This document shows positions 1-5,737 of a stretch of 20,799 nt of DNA, in pieces. The notes beneath the pieces are model-generated. The model ran no database searches, was not told the origin of the DNA, and worked only from the letters and a program-made list of their open reading frames with translations. Where the stretch lies: IMG/VR virus record IMGVR_UViG_3300042914_002624, positions 1 through 20,799 of that record. One strand, given 5' to 3'. The stretch is from a virus. A program made the translations under genes and the position numbers. The stretch's first letter is position 1, and the number at the start of each line of letters is the position of its first letter.

Positions 1-390
1 CAAGGTGATGATGTAGTTGTTCCGCGTGCCGGGCGTGGCCGGCGTGCCCTTGCGCGTGACGAGCTGCTCGATCTGTTCACCCGCCCACGCGCGCGTGATC
101 TCGGTGAGCGCCATGCCCTCGGCACGCGCGCACCAGAACGCGAGGTGGTGCGTGTAGTCGCGGATGGCGCTCGCCTTGGCGTGCTCGGCGAGCCACCGCT
201 CGGCAGCCTCGGTGAGCGAGCGCGGCTGCTTCGCGCCGAGCTTCTCCTGGCGCCAGAGCTGCGCCTTCAGTTGGTCGTGGAGTTCCTGCGCTGCCTTGCG
301 ATCAGATGTCTCAGCAGAGCGCCGGAGTCGCCCGCCGTTCGCGAGCGGGATGTCGAGATGGTAGGTGTTGCCACGCTTGAAGATGGACAT
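1..390 (-). CDS. int: Tyrosine recombinase integrase, N-terminal part (truncated by window edge)
   Basis: The first 130 residues of a phage-type tyrosine integrase are visible, and the gene runs off the left edge. The start (MSIFKRGNTYHL) is the usual N-terminal beta-hairpin arm. A core-binding-like helical segment follows at residues 57-130, with LTEAAERWLAEH, IRDYTHHLAFW and the TPGTRNNYI element that precedes the catalytic domain in this family. The catalytic R-H-R-Y residues lie outside the window. An AAGGAG at 402-407 sits 11 nt from the ATG at 390 and only 2 nt from an in-frame ATG at 399, so the start is ambiguous (MQTMSIF versus MSIF). It is the last visible gene of the leftward arm, directly after the excisionase-like gene, as expected for a site-specific integration module. 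Confidence 0.9.
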   Translation of the reverse strand, partial: MSIFKRGNTYHLDIPLANGGRLRRSAETSDRKAAQELHDQLKAQLWRQEKLGAKQPRSLTEAAERWLAEHAKASAIRDYTHHLAFWCARAEGMALTEITRAWAGEQIEQLVTRKGTPATPGTRNNYIITL

Positions 391-584
391 GGTTTGCATC
401 GCTCCTTGGTTGCTTCGAGAATCTCCGCGACGTTCACCCGGATCGCCGTGCCGAACCTGTAGTGCGGCACCTCGCCCCGGTCAACGAGCCGGCGGAGCGT
501 CTTCACGCTAACACCGAGTCGCGCCGCCGCGTCAGCAAGTGATGTAAGCACCTGCTGTTGAGATTCTCTCAACACCTCACCCAT
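267..584 (-). CDS. Excisionase-like MerR/HTH_17 DNA-binding protein
   Basis: 105 residues. Residues 13-60 form a compact winged-helix/HTH_17 domain (LADAAARLGVSVKTLRRLVDR, then a wing GEVPHYRFGTAIRVN and a closing helix VAEILEATKE), the layout of phage excisionases and small MerR-like regulators. After residue 60 the protein continues about 45 residues in low-complexity sequence that overlaps the integrase start in another frame by over 120 nt. That tail is probably just an open frame lacking an early stop. The ATG at 584 has GGAGAG 8 nt upstream and overlaps the stop of the preceding nuclease gene by 8 nt. The position beside int suggests a recombination directionality factor, though a transcriptional regulator is also possible. 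Confidence 0.75.
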   Translation of the reverse strand: MGEVLRESQQQVLTSLADAAARLGVSVKTLRRLVDRGEVPHYRFGTAIRVNVAEILEATKERCKPCPSSSVATPTISTSRSRTAGDSGALLRHLIARQRRNSTTN

Positions 585-900
585 CCGTCAACTCTCCGCG
601 CATGAGCGGCAGAAAGTCCTCCAGTTTCAAGACGATGCGCCACGGCTGGCCGTTCTGGCGGTAGGCCACGACGGGCACTTCGCCCGGCTGGCAGTGCTCC
701 TCGATCTGGCGGCACCAGGCGGGCAAGGCGAGCGTCTCGCGGCGCTTGGCCTCGATGCGGAACTTGCCGACCTGGATGTCATCCCCGCTGTCGCGGGCTT
801 GGCCGAGCTTGCGCTTCACCACGAACCCGAGCTCGTCGCTCAGGATCTGCGCCAGTTCCCGCTCCGCTTCCGCGCCCTTTCTCCGTTCCGACCTTCCCAT
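577..900 (-). CDS. Hjc/Hjr-like PD-(D/E)XK nuclease (putative Holliday junction resolvase)
   Basis: 107 residues starting at the ATG at 900 (MGRSERRKGAEAERELAQIL). The open frame runs further upstream but that part is arginine-rich shadow sequence. The pattern fits an archaeal-Hjc-type resolvase fold: a helix with conserved Glu near residues 12-16, a basic strand VVKRKLGQARDSGDD at 27-41, then FRIEAKRR with the E50-x-K52 of the PD-(D/E)XK core. The DSGDD Asp residues supply the acidic half of the site. Family members cut branched DNA. Beside the ssDNA-binding protein and Sak4-type ATPase it plausibly resolves recombination intermediates. It lies 38 nt downstream of the DUF3310 gene and overlaps the excisionase-like gene. 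Confidence 0.75.
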   Translation of the reverse strand: MGRSERRKGAEAERELAQILSDELGFVVKRKLGQARDSGDDIQVGKFRIEAKRRETLALPAWCRQIEEHCQPGEVPVVAYRQNGQPWRIVLKLEDFLPLMRGELTDG

Positions 901-922
901 CGTTCCAGCTCCTTCGCCACCA

Positions 923-949
923 GTGGCAACCTTTGGGTTTAGTTGCCAC
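923..949 (-). other. 8-bp perfect inverted repeat between two early genes
   Basis: GTGGCAAC (923-930) and GTTGCCAC (942-949) form an 8-bp stem with an 11-nt loop that contains the DUF3310 stop codon. A second, competing GCCAC/GTGGC pair lies at 915-927. No U-tract follows in the leftward direction, so an intrinsic terminator is unlikely. An mRNA-processing or translation-modulating structure upstream of the nuclease gene is possible. Confidence 0.35.
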
Positions 950-1259
950 GCGGATCTTCGCCCGCGAGCAGCCGTGCGTAGAACAGGAGCTTGCCGGCCT
1001 CCTGCTTCGGGTCGTCCTTCGCGCCCAAGCGCCAGTTGTACTTCGCGACCTGCCCGCGCAGGTAGCCGCGCCACTCGTCGTCGGAGAGCTGCGCGCGGAT
1101 GGCGTCGATGCACTCGACGCCGCCCCGGTTGTAGTGAGCCGGGCGATGCACCGGGTCGTGTTTGGTGCGCGGGCGCTCTGGCGGCGACGCGGCGAAATGG
1201 ACGCACTGATGGTGGTCACTCCACACCCCGCCGCAGTTCTGGCAGACGTTCTTGTTCAT
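939..1259 (-). CDS. DUF3310 family protein with N-terminal zinc-ribbon-like segment
   Basis: 106 residues. The core matches the DUF3310 signature: DPVHRPAHYNRGGVECIDAI (35-54) followed by GYLRGQVAKYNWR (65-77) and a C-terminal helical segment. DUF3310 is common in phage early regions, sometimes fused to nucleotide kinases; its function is unknown. Before it lies a short Cys/His element, CQNCGGVW...HHQC (C6, C9, H16/H17, C19), which may bind zinc. The ATG at 1259 is preferred over the GTG at 1265 because GAGGTG lies about 4 nt upstream of the ATG. The gene starts 8 nt after the stop of the Cas4-like nuclease, so translation is probably coupled. Confidence 0.85.
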   Translation of the reverse strand: MNKNVCQNCGGVWSDHHQCVHFAASPPERPRTKHDPVHRPAHYNRGGVECIDAIRAQLSDDEWRGYLRGQVAKYNWRLGAKDDPKQEAGKLLFYARLLAGEDPRGN

Positions 1260-1266
1260 GCGCACC

Positions 1267-2379
1267 TCAGAACGGGATCTCTTCGTCGTCCTTGAACGGC
1301 TCGTCCGCCGGCGGTGGCAGGCTCGACAGGTCGCGCTTCTTGCCGCGCCGCGGCGTGCTCGCCGTCACCTTGGCCGAGAACACCTTGCGCATTGCCTCGA
1401 CCACGGGCTCGGTCACCGTGCCGGCGCTTGAGGCCGCGAGCTCCTTGCTCGAGTAGCCGTCGGGGCCGTTGCGGAACGTCTTGCCCGTGTCGCGGTGCTT
1501 GTACTCGACGTAGGCCACGCCGCCGTCCACCGCCTCGCCGAACGGCACGAGGTCGGGGATGAAAAGGTGCTGGTCGCACGCCGTGCGCTGCGCAGCCTTG
1601 TCGAGCAGCCGATCCTGCGCCTCGCAGCGCCACGCGCCGCGCTCGGCCGGGGTCGCCTGGACGCAGGTGCGGCAGCTCACCTCCGCGACCTTCTGCTCGT
1701 GGCAGAGCGAGAAGAACGTGCAGCCCTTGCACTTGTAGTGCGCGGGGTCTTCGGAGAGCTTGGCGGGCGGGGTCGCGGAGTCGATGACCCGCTTCGCCCG
1801 CGCGCGCAGGGCATCGAACGCCTCGGCGTCGAAATGCACCCACTCGGTGTAGATCTCGTCGTTGTCCTTGTTGACCGCGAAATAGAGCGCCCGCTCCACG
1901 CCGAGCAGGCCCATGTAGACCTGCATCTGCGCGTAGTGCTGCGGCTTGCTCTCGGCGACGCCGAGCTTCTTCATGTCCGTGAAGCTCTTCGCCGAGTGCG
2001 TCTTCACCTCGAGGATCGCCCAAGACTTCGGCGCCTCGGGGAAGCCCTTGCCGATGCCGTCCACCGAGCCACCGAAGTGACCGGTGTCGTCGCGGCAGTC
2101 GATCTGCTTGCCGTTCTCGTCGGTGTGCAGGTCCACGCCGATGGCGCGCAGCTCCTCGGCGACGACCGCCTCCTCTCGCTTGCCGCGGTCGAAGAGGCGC
2201 AGCATCCGCCCCTCCCAAGTGGGCGTCGTCGCCCACCGGAAGGACAGCCAGATGTGCCGGTCGCAGTCGTGGCCGATGAGCGACGCGCCCAAGTGCTCGC
2301 GGTGTTCCTGCGTCTGCGCACCCCGCCACTGAATGACGGCCTCCCCAGTGGTGTGCTGCGACGCAGGGACCTGCGGCAT
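1267..2379 (-). CDS. Cas4/AddB-like PD-(D/E)XK nuclease with Fe-S cysteine signature
   Basis: 370 residues. Nuclease motifs appear in the RecB-family order: GSVDGIG (D107), ILEVKTH (E124, K126) and a QxxxY helix motif (Q151...Y155). One cysteine before the core (C39) and C217-x2-C220-x5-C226 after it reproduce the four-cysteine iron-sulfur arrangement of Cas4 and AddB nucleases. A second Cys group (C236-x2-C239, C252, C268) follows and could bind another metal. The tail (about 335-370) is basic and then acidic (DEPFKDDEEIPF). In this block it probably supplies the end-resecting exonuclease that replaces a lambda-type exonuclease next to the Sak4-type ATPase and ssDNA-binding protein. The ATG follows the upstream TAA directly. 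Confidence 0.85.
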   Translation of the reverse strand: MPQVPASQHTTGEAVIQWRGAQTQEHREHLGASLIGHDCDRHIWLSFRWATTPTWEGRMLRLFDRGKREEAVVAEELRAIGVDLHTDENGKQIDCRDDTGHFGGSVDGIGKGFPEAPKSWAILEVKTHSAKSFTDMKKLGVAESKPQHYAQMQVYMGLLGVERALYFAVNKDNDEIYTEWVHFDAEAFDALRARAKRVIDSATPPAKLSEDPAHYKCKGCTFFSLCHEQKVAEVSCRTCVQATPAERGAWRCEAQDRLLDKAAQRTACDQHLFIPDLVPFGEAVDGGVAYVEYKHRDTGKTFRNGPDGYSSKELAASSAGTVTEPVVEAMRKVFSAKVTASTPRRGKKRDLSSLPPPADEPFKDDEEIPF

Positions 2380-2859
2380 TTACTTCTTCTCCCAGGGCCG
2401 CGCAGCCGCCGCCGGCTTCGCCCCAGGGGAGGAGGGCGACGCCGGAGACGGCCGCGAGGCTTGCTTGGAAGAGGTGGCTGCGTAGCCCATCACGCGGTTG
2501 CGCGATGGGTCCTTGCGGTCGAGGTCGATCTCGGCGAGCACCGGGCGGTCGTGCAGCTGCTCGGTGTCGGTCAGGTTCTGCACGCCAACCGCGAGGCAGA
2601 GCATCTGCAGCTGGCGCTTGGCGATGTCCTCGGCCTGCTTGTTCGGGTTGCTGACGTTCAGCCGGTCCCACACGCGGCGGCCGCCGTGCGGGCCGTCGAT
2701 GACCTGCAGGACGAGCTCGATGTACTGGCCGGTGCCGGCCTGCGTGGTCTTGAGGTCGCTGCCGATCACGGCGACCTCGTACATGCCCTTGGGCAGCGGG
2801 GCGCGGTCGGGCGCCGGCGCGGCGACGTGGGTGGCGGCATCGAAGTTGAATTGCGGCAT
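2380..2859 (-). CDS. DUF669 ssDNA-binding-like protein
   Basis: 159 residues. It starts MPQFNFDAATHV and carries an OB-fold-like core typical of DUF669: LPKGMYEVAVIGSDLK, then GQYIELVLQVIDGPHGGRRVWDRLNVSNPN (45-74), QAEDIAKRQLQMLCLAVG and a closing strand VLAEIDLDRKDPSRNRVMGY. The C-terminus (128-159) is Pro/Ser/Ala-rich and disordered and ends WEKK, lacking the acidic tip of bacterial SSB. DUF669 genes usually sit beside Sak4 or other annealing factors and are thought to act as phage SSBs. The ATG at 2859 is chosen because the family N-terminus begins there; upstream frame extension is low-quality. Only an AAGGGA about 11 nt upstream serves as RBS. Confidence 0.88.
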   Translation of the reverse strand: MPQFNFDAATHVAAPAPDRAPLPKGMYEVAVIGSDLKTTQAGTGQYIELVLQVIDGPHGGRRVWDRLNVSNPNKQAEDIAKRQLQMLCLAVGVQNLTDTEQLHDRPVLAEIDLDRKDPSRNRVMGYAATSSKQASRPSPASPSSPGAKPAAAARPWEKK

Positions 2860-2872
2860 CGTAGTGGTTCCC

Positions 2873-3604
2873 TTAGTTGGTGATTGCGGACTCGAAGGCC
2901 TCCCACGAGAGCGCGATGCTCTCAGGCAGGCCGTAACGGTTCTTGGCCATGTAGGCCGGCTTCTCGGCGGTGTAGAGCAGGCGCTCGCCGGTCGAGACGC
3001 CACGGTTGTTCGTCTTGTTGAACCCCACGTCGTCCTTCTTGACGATCGTGCGGTAGTTCGCGAACAGCACCGCATCCGACCACTCGCGCACGAGGGCGCT
3101 CGAGCGCGTCTGCAGCTTCGGCTGGTAGCGGTCGTAGGGCTCGACCTCGGGCGAGTCGAACCGCTTGATCTCGGTGTGTGCGATGAGGATGCAGATCATT
3201 CCCTTGTCGTTCCTGAGCGCGTTGAGCCCGTCGAGCACCTGCCGCCACTTCTCGGCGGCGATGAGCGCCCCCTTGCCGTACGCGAGGTCCTTGGCGTCGT
3301 GCGTGCTCTCGATCTCGCGCCAGATGAGGGTTTCGAGCCAGTCGAGCGAATCGATCACCACGGTGCGGAAATCGTGATCGCCGTCATAAAGCGCCTGGAT
3401 GGCGTCCAGCACATCGCCCGGCTTCTTGGCGATGGGGAAGTGCTCGACCTGCAGCGACCCGAGACCGTCCTCGGTCAGGATGAAGATGGGGTTCGGGGCG
3501 GCGGCGGCGAAGGTGCTCTTGCCGATGCCCTCCACGCCGTACACCGTCACGCGCGGCGCAGCGATGGCGGTGTTCTTCTTGATGGACTTCAGATCGAAAG
3601 CCAT
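2873..3604 (-). CDS. Sak4-type RecA-like AAA ATPase
   Basis: 243 residues. Walker A is GVEGIGKST (23-31, K29) and Walker B is TVVIDSLDWLE (81-91). A sensor-like strand GMICILIAHTEIK follows, then a C-terminal region rich in FNKTNNRGVSTGERLLYT. This is the phage nucleotide-binding family (AAA_24) that includes Sak4, a small RecA/Rad51-core protein promoting single-strand annealing together with a phage SSB. The direct neighbours (DUF669 protein and Cas4-like nuclease) make a complete recombination set. The ATG at 3604 has GGAGG 7 nt upstream and lies just after the stop of the preceding gene. Confidence 0.9.
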   Translation of the reverse strand: MAFDLKSIKKNTAIAAPRVTVYGVEGIGKSTFAAAAPNPIFILTEDGLGSLQVEHFPIAKKPGDVLDAIQALYDGDHDFRTVVIDSLDWLETLIWREIESTHDAKDLAYGKGALIAAEKWRQVLDGLNALRNDKGMICILIAHTEIKRFDSPEVEPYDRYQPKLQTRSSALVREWSDAVLFANYRTIVKKDDVGFNKTNNRGVSTGERLLYTAEKPAYMAKNRYGLPESIALSWEAFESAITN

Positions 3605-3605
3605 G

Positions 3606-3977
3606 TCAGGCCTCCTCGATGACGATGTAGGTCTTGGCGGGCTTGACGGTGATCGCGGGGGCGATCTGCCGCCAGAGGTCGGGGCGGTCGTGACGGATGG
3701 CCTTGAGCAGCGACTCGTCGGCCTCGACCTTGGTCTTGACCGGCTTCTCCGGCCAGCCGGCCGTGAGCTCGAGCAGACGGTCCACGTCGGCCTTGTAGGT
3801 GAGCTTGCCGGTGGTCTTGAGCTTCATGCCGTTGGCGAGCGGCACGCTGGCGCTGCCCTCTTCCTTGGCCGGGTGCAGCGAGAGGATCTGCTGCTCGATC
3901 TCGACGCGCCGCACGCTCGCGGCAAGTTCTTCACGCTTCGCTTGCAGCCACTGCTGCGCGAGTTCTTCTGCTTTCAT
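3606..3977 (-). CDS. Small phage protein upstream of Sak4 (DUF7173-like)
   Basis: 123 residues from the ATG at 3977 (MKAEELAQQWLQAKREELAA). It has an N-terminal charged helix (2-34, VRRVEIEQQIL), then a small beta region (SVPLANGMKLKTTGKLTYKADVDRL), and ends with VKPAKTYIVIEEA. This helix-then-sheet layout, first in the operon before a Sak4-type ATPase, resembles the DUF7173 group of phage proteins; I make that assignment from memory of the pattern. No catalytic motif is visible. The in-frame GTG at 4040 would add a poor segment overlapping the likely promoter, so the ATG with GAGG 9 nt upstream is preferred. Confidence 0.7.
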   Translation of the reverse strand: MKAEELAQQWLQAKREELAASVRRVEIEQQILSLHPAKEEGSASVPLANGMKLKTTGKLTYKADVDRLLELTAGWPEKPVKTKVEADESLLKAIRHDRPDLWRQIAPAITVKPAKTYIVIEEA

Positions 3978-4008
3978 TGGAATAGCCTCGTGGTGGGGGC
4001 GGGGGAGG

Positions 4009-4041
4009 AAGTTAGCATCGTGATGTGAAAAGCGCAACACC
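4009..4041 (-). promoter_or_regulatory. Candidate leftward early promoter with overlapping operator motif
   Basis: Read leftward: GGTGTTGCGC (4041-4032), a 17-nt spacer, then TGCTAACTT. TTGCGC (4032-4037) would be the -35 and TAACTT (4009-4014), preceded by an extended TG, the -10. It lies in the only gap upstream of the whole recombination arm. The GGTGTTG 7-mer overlaps the -35 as in the two promoters of the switch region, suggesting repressor control. Confidence 0.45.
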
Positions 4042-4052
4042 TAGGGCAAGAG

Positions 4053-4069
4053 GCCCGGTTAAACCGGGC
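4053..4069 (-). terminator. GC-rich hairpin at the repressor stop codon (weak terminator candidate)
   Basis: GCCCGG (4053-4058) and CCGGGC (4064-4069) form a perfect 6-bp stem with loop TTAAA that contains the repressor TAA. No U-tract follows on the leftward transcript, so this may only slow polymerase or protect the 3' end. Confidence 0.3.
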
Positions 4070-4658
4070 GAATCCACATCACCGGGGCTGCGGCAGTGGC
4101 GGCGACGTTCTCGATGGCGGAGCCAGCGGGGAAGGGCAGGACCGTCACGCGGTCAGCATCGTAGCCGCGCTTGACATAGCCGACATGCCTTGCTCCGCCC
4201 GACACTTCGACCACGGCCAAGCGATCGACCATCGCCTGGACGCGCGCGTCGAACTGCCCGGCGAAGAGCAGCCACCCGTCCTGCTGCAGCTCAGGCGCAC
4301 GCACCTGAACGACGAGCGCGCCGGCGGGGACATCGCGCGGCGCCGTCACGCGGCGCGCATTCTTTGCCGTGACTTCGCGCACCGCGCCCTTCGCATCGAC
4401 GTGCGCACGCACGGGCAGCGAGCGCGCATCCTCTTCAATGGGGACGCCGGCGCGTGCGAGCACTTCGGTCACCGGGATCGTGAGCAGGCCGCTGATGCGG
4501 TTGGCCTCGTCGGCGGTCATCGTGCGCATACCGCGCAGCATCAGGCTCACCGCGCTCGGGTCGAGCTCCATGTGCTTCGCCAGCCGACGCAGCGACATGT
4601 CGCGCTCGGCTAACCGTTCTCGGAACCAGCGTGTGTCGATTTTAGATTTGGCTTGCAT
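4059..4658 (-). CDS. CI-like repressor: XRE-type HTH plus S24-like C-terminal domain lacking the Ser catalytic motif
   Basis: 199 residues. An XRE-type HTH spans about residues 10-72 (FRERLAERDMSLRRLAKHMELDPSAVSLML, then TMTADEANRISGLLTIPVTEVL). The second half (about 95-199) has the beta-rich pattern of LexA/CI C-terminal domains, with PAGALVVQVRAPELQQDGWLLF and RLAVVEVSG-RHVGYVKRGYDADRVTVLPF, but the GDSM serine motif is absent. This suggests a repressor that does not self-cleave. The ATG at 4658 is preferred over the ATG at 4694: the candidate promoter would start RNA near 4697, and the same CAACGAGAA leader element precedes both this ATG and the cro-like ATG. It diverges from the Cro-like gene, the layout of a lysogeny switch. 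Confidence 0.82.
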   Translation of the reverse strand: MQAKSKIDTRWFRERLAERDMSLRRLAKHMELDPSAVSLMLRGMRTMTADEANRISGLLTIPVTEVLARAGVPIEEDARSLPVRAHVDAKGAVREVTAKNARRVTAPRDVPAGALVVQVRAPELQQDGWLLFAGQFDARVQAMVDRLAVVEVSGGARHVGYVKRGYDADRVTVLPFPAGSAIENVAATAAAPVMWIRPV

Positions 4659-4662
4659 AGTT

Positions 4663-4747
4663 TTCTCGTTGCTGTTTAGGCGTGGTGTTGACATTTCCTC
4701 ATCATTCTTGCACCTTCGGCCGCTCCCCGCAACACCAACAACGAGAA
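4663..4747. promoter_or_regulatory. Divergent switch region: inverted repeats and two overlapping promoters
   Basis: Outer arms TTCTCGTTG (4663-4671) and CAACGAGAA (4739-4747) and inner arms GGTGTTG (4684-4690) and CAACACC (4730-4736) are perfect inverted repeats. Leftward repressor promoter: TTGCGG (4727-4732), 17 nt, AAGAAT (4704-4709). Rightward candidate: TTGACA (4688-4693), 17 nt, CACCTT (4711-4716), with a poor -10 that may need activation. Each -35 overlaps a GGTGTTG. The outer arms fall in the two leaders, 4 nt before the repressor ATG and 7 nt before the cro-like ATG, so they could serve as RBS regions, operators or both. Confidence 0.55.
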
Positions 4748-4754
4748 CGGCGTT

Positions 4755-4979
4755 ATGTCGCAACTAAGTCCTGCCAGAGAAATCGTCGAGAAATTGGGCG
4801 GCGTGAACGCTACCGCGCGCATCTTGTCCATGAGCCCGAGCGCCGTGTCGCGCTGGATGATGCCTCGCAAGAAACGCGGCACTAATGGCCACATCCCGCG
4901 CCGGCACTGGCCGGCCATCCTCAAGCACTCGCGCGCCGAGCGCCTCGCGATCCGCCTCAGCGACCTCGCTGACATCTGA
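4755..4979 (+). CDS. Cro-like small HTH regulator
   Basis: 74 residues. EIVEKLGGVNATARILSMSPSAVSRWMM (9-36) is a helix-turn-helix of the YdaS/Cro type, followed by a basic loop with GTNGHIPRRHWPAILKHSRA. The motif with IPRRHWP resembles small phage Cro proteins that NCBI labels as carph-isopro domain proteins; I recall this from pattern. It is the first rightward gene, diverging from the repressor across about 96 nt of operator DNA and followed 20 nt later by the replication gene. A likely role is to shut down repressor synthesis and set lytic replication going. The RBS is the weak GAGAACGG within the inverted-repeat arm. Confidence 0.8.
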   Translation: MSQLSPAREIVEKLGGVNATARILSMSPSAVSRWMMPRKKRGTNGHIPRRHWPAILKHSRAERLAIRLSDLADI

Positions 4980-4999
4980 ACCAGCGGCAGGGGGCCGGC

Positions 5000-5737
5000 A
5001 TGGTCAAGAACTCGGAGTTCCTCTCCGCGGCCTACGGCCCGCTCGGAGACAACACATTCGGATGGACCTGCGCGTTCACCGCAGATCCGCACAACGCACC
5101 GCCCGATATCTGGTCGGGCTCGTTCTGGCGCGCGACGGAGCGCCAAGTCGAGATGCTCGATCGGCGCGGCGAGCAGAACACCTACTTCAGCGTCTCGCGC
5201 CTCACCGCTCCGCGCCGCAGCAAGAGCGCCTTCCACTCGCTCGCCGTGCTCGTCGCGGACGATGCCGACCCGCAGGAGATCAACGGCCGGCCCTCGTATG
5301 TCATCGAGACTTCGCCCGGCAATCACCAGATCGGCGTGTTCTTGGACCCCGCCGACCCCGCCACGCAGGACCTCGAGCTCATCGACCGGCTGATGTCCGC
5401 GATGGCCGACGCCCGGCTCATCAAGGCCGACGCCTCAGGCAACAACGCCGTGCGCTACTGCCGGCTGCCCGTCGGCCGCAACACCAAGGGCGGCGCGGCG
5501 CACGAGGTGCGCCTCTCGGTCTGGAACCCCGACCAGCGCCTCACACTCGAGGACGCCGCCGGGGTCTTCGGCATCGACCTCTCGGCGCTCGCGCCCCGGC
5601 AGCTCGCCCCGGCCCGGCGGAGCCCGACTGGGCGGGGCTCGTGCAGCAGGTGGTCACGGGCGAGGCCTACCACGGCCCGCTGCTCTCGCTCTCGGCCAAG
5701 CTCGCCGCCTCGGGCGCGGGCGGCGGGGCGATCGTGA
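5000..5737 (+). CDS. RepB-type DNA primase domain (N-terminal half of a frameshifted primase-helicase)
   Basis: This open frame encodes 245 residues, but only about the first 200 look genuine. Residues 60-165 match a RepB-type primase core: YFSVSRL, SLAVLVADDAD (D87, D88 and D90, likely metal ligands), a P-SYVIETSPGNHQIGVFL strand with H109, and NNAVRYCRLPVGRNTK. After about residue 203 the frame turns into Arg/Ser-rich shadow sequence, while the -1 frame continues into the normal linker and helicase. In related phages these parts form one polypeptide, so this is best read as its N-terminal half. The ATG at 5000 has AGGGGG 6 nt upstream and follows the Cro-like gene by 20 nt. The shift lies between about 5600 and 5622. 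Confidence 0.8.
   Translation: MVKNSEFLSAAYGPLGDNTFGWTCAFTADPHNAPPDIWSGSFWRATERQVEMLDRRGEQNTYFSVSRLTAPRRSKSAFHSLAVLVADDADPQEINGRPSYVIETSPGNHQIGVFLDPADPATQDLELIDRLMSAMADARLIKADASGNNAVRYCRLPVGRNTKGGAAHEVRLSVWNPDQRLTLEDAAGVFGIDLSALAPRQLAPARRSPTGRGSCSRWSRARPTTARCSRSRPSSPPRARAAGRS

Noticed and set aside
901-1206. Upstream extension of the resolvase-like gene
   Set aside because: Overlaps DUF3310 in another frame and looks like shadow; the ATG at 900 fits the family start.
1256-2671. Long open frames opposite or out of frame with the recombination genes
   Set aside because: Arg/Pro/Ala-rich shadow sequence with no motifs; the real genes on the minus strand carry clear domains.
3978-4040. GTG-started extension of the DUF7173-like gene
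   Set aside because: Runs through the likely promoter and has no family-like residues.
4885-5600. First 240 codons of the long frame that later encodes the helicase
   Set aside because: Low-complexity Arg/Ala sequence; the primase motifs are in the other frame here.
5600-5622. Programmed -1 frameshift with a classical slippery heptamer
   Set aside because: No X-XXY-YYZ heptamer in frame and no obvious downstream pseudoknot; a deletion is simpler.
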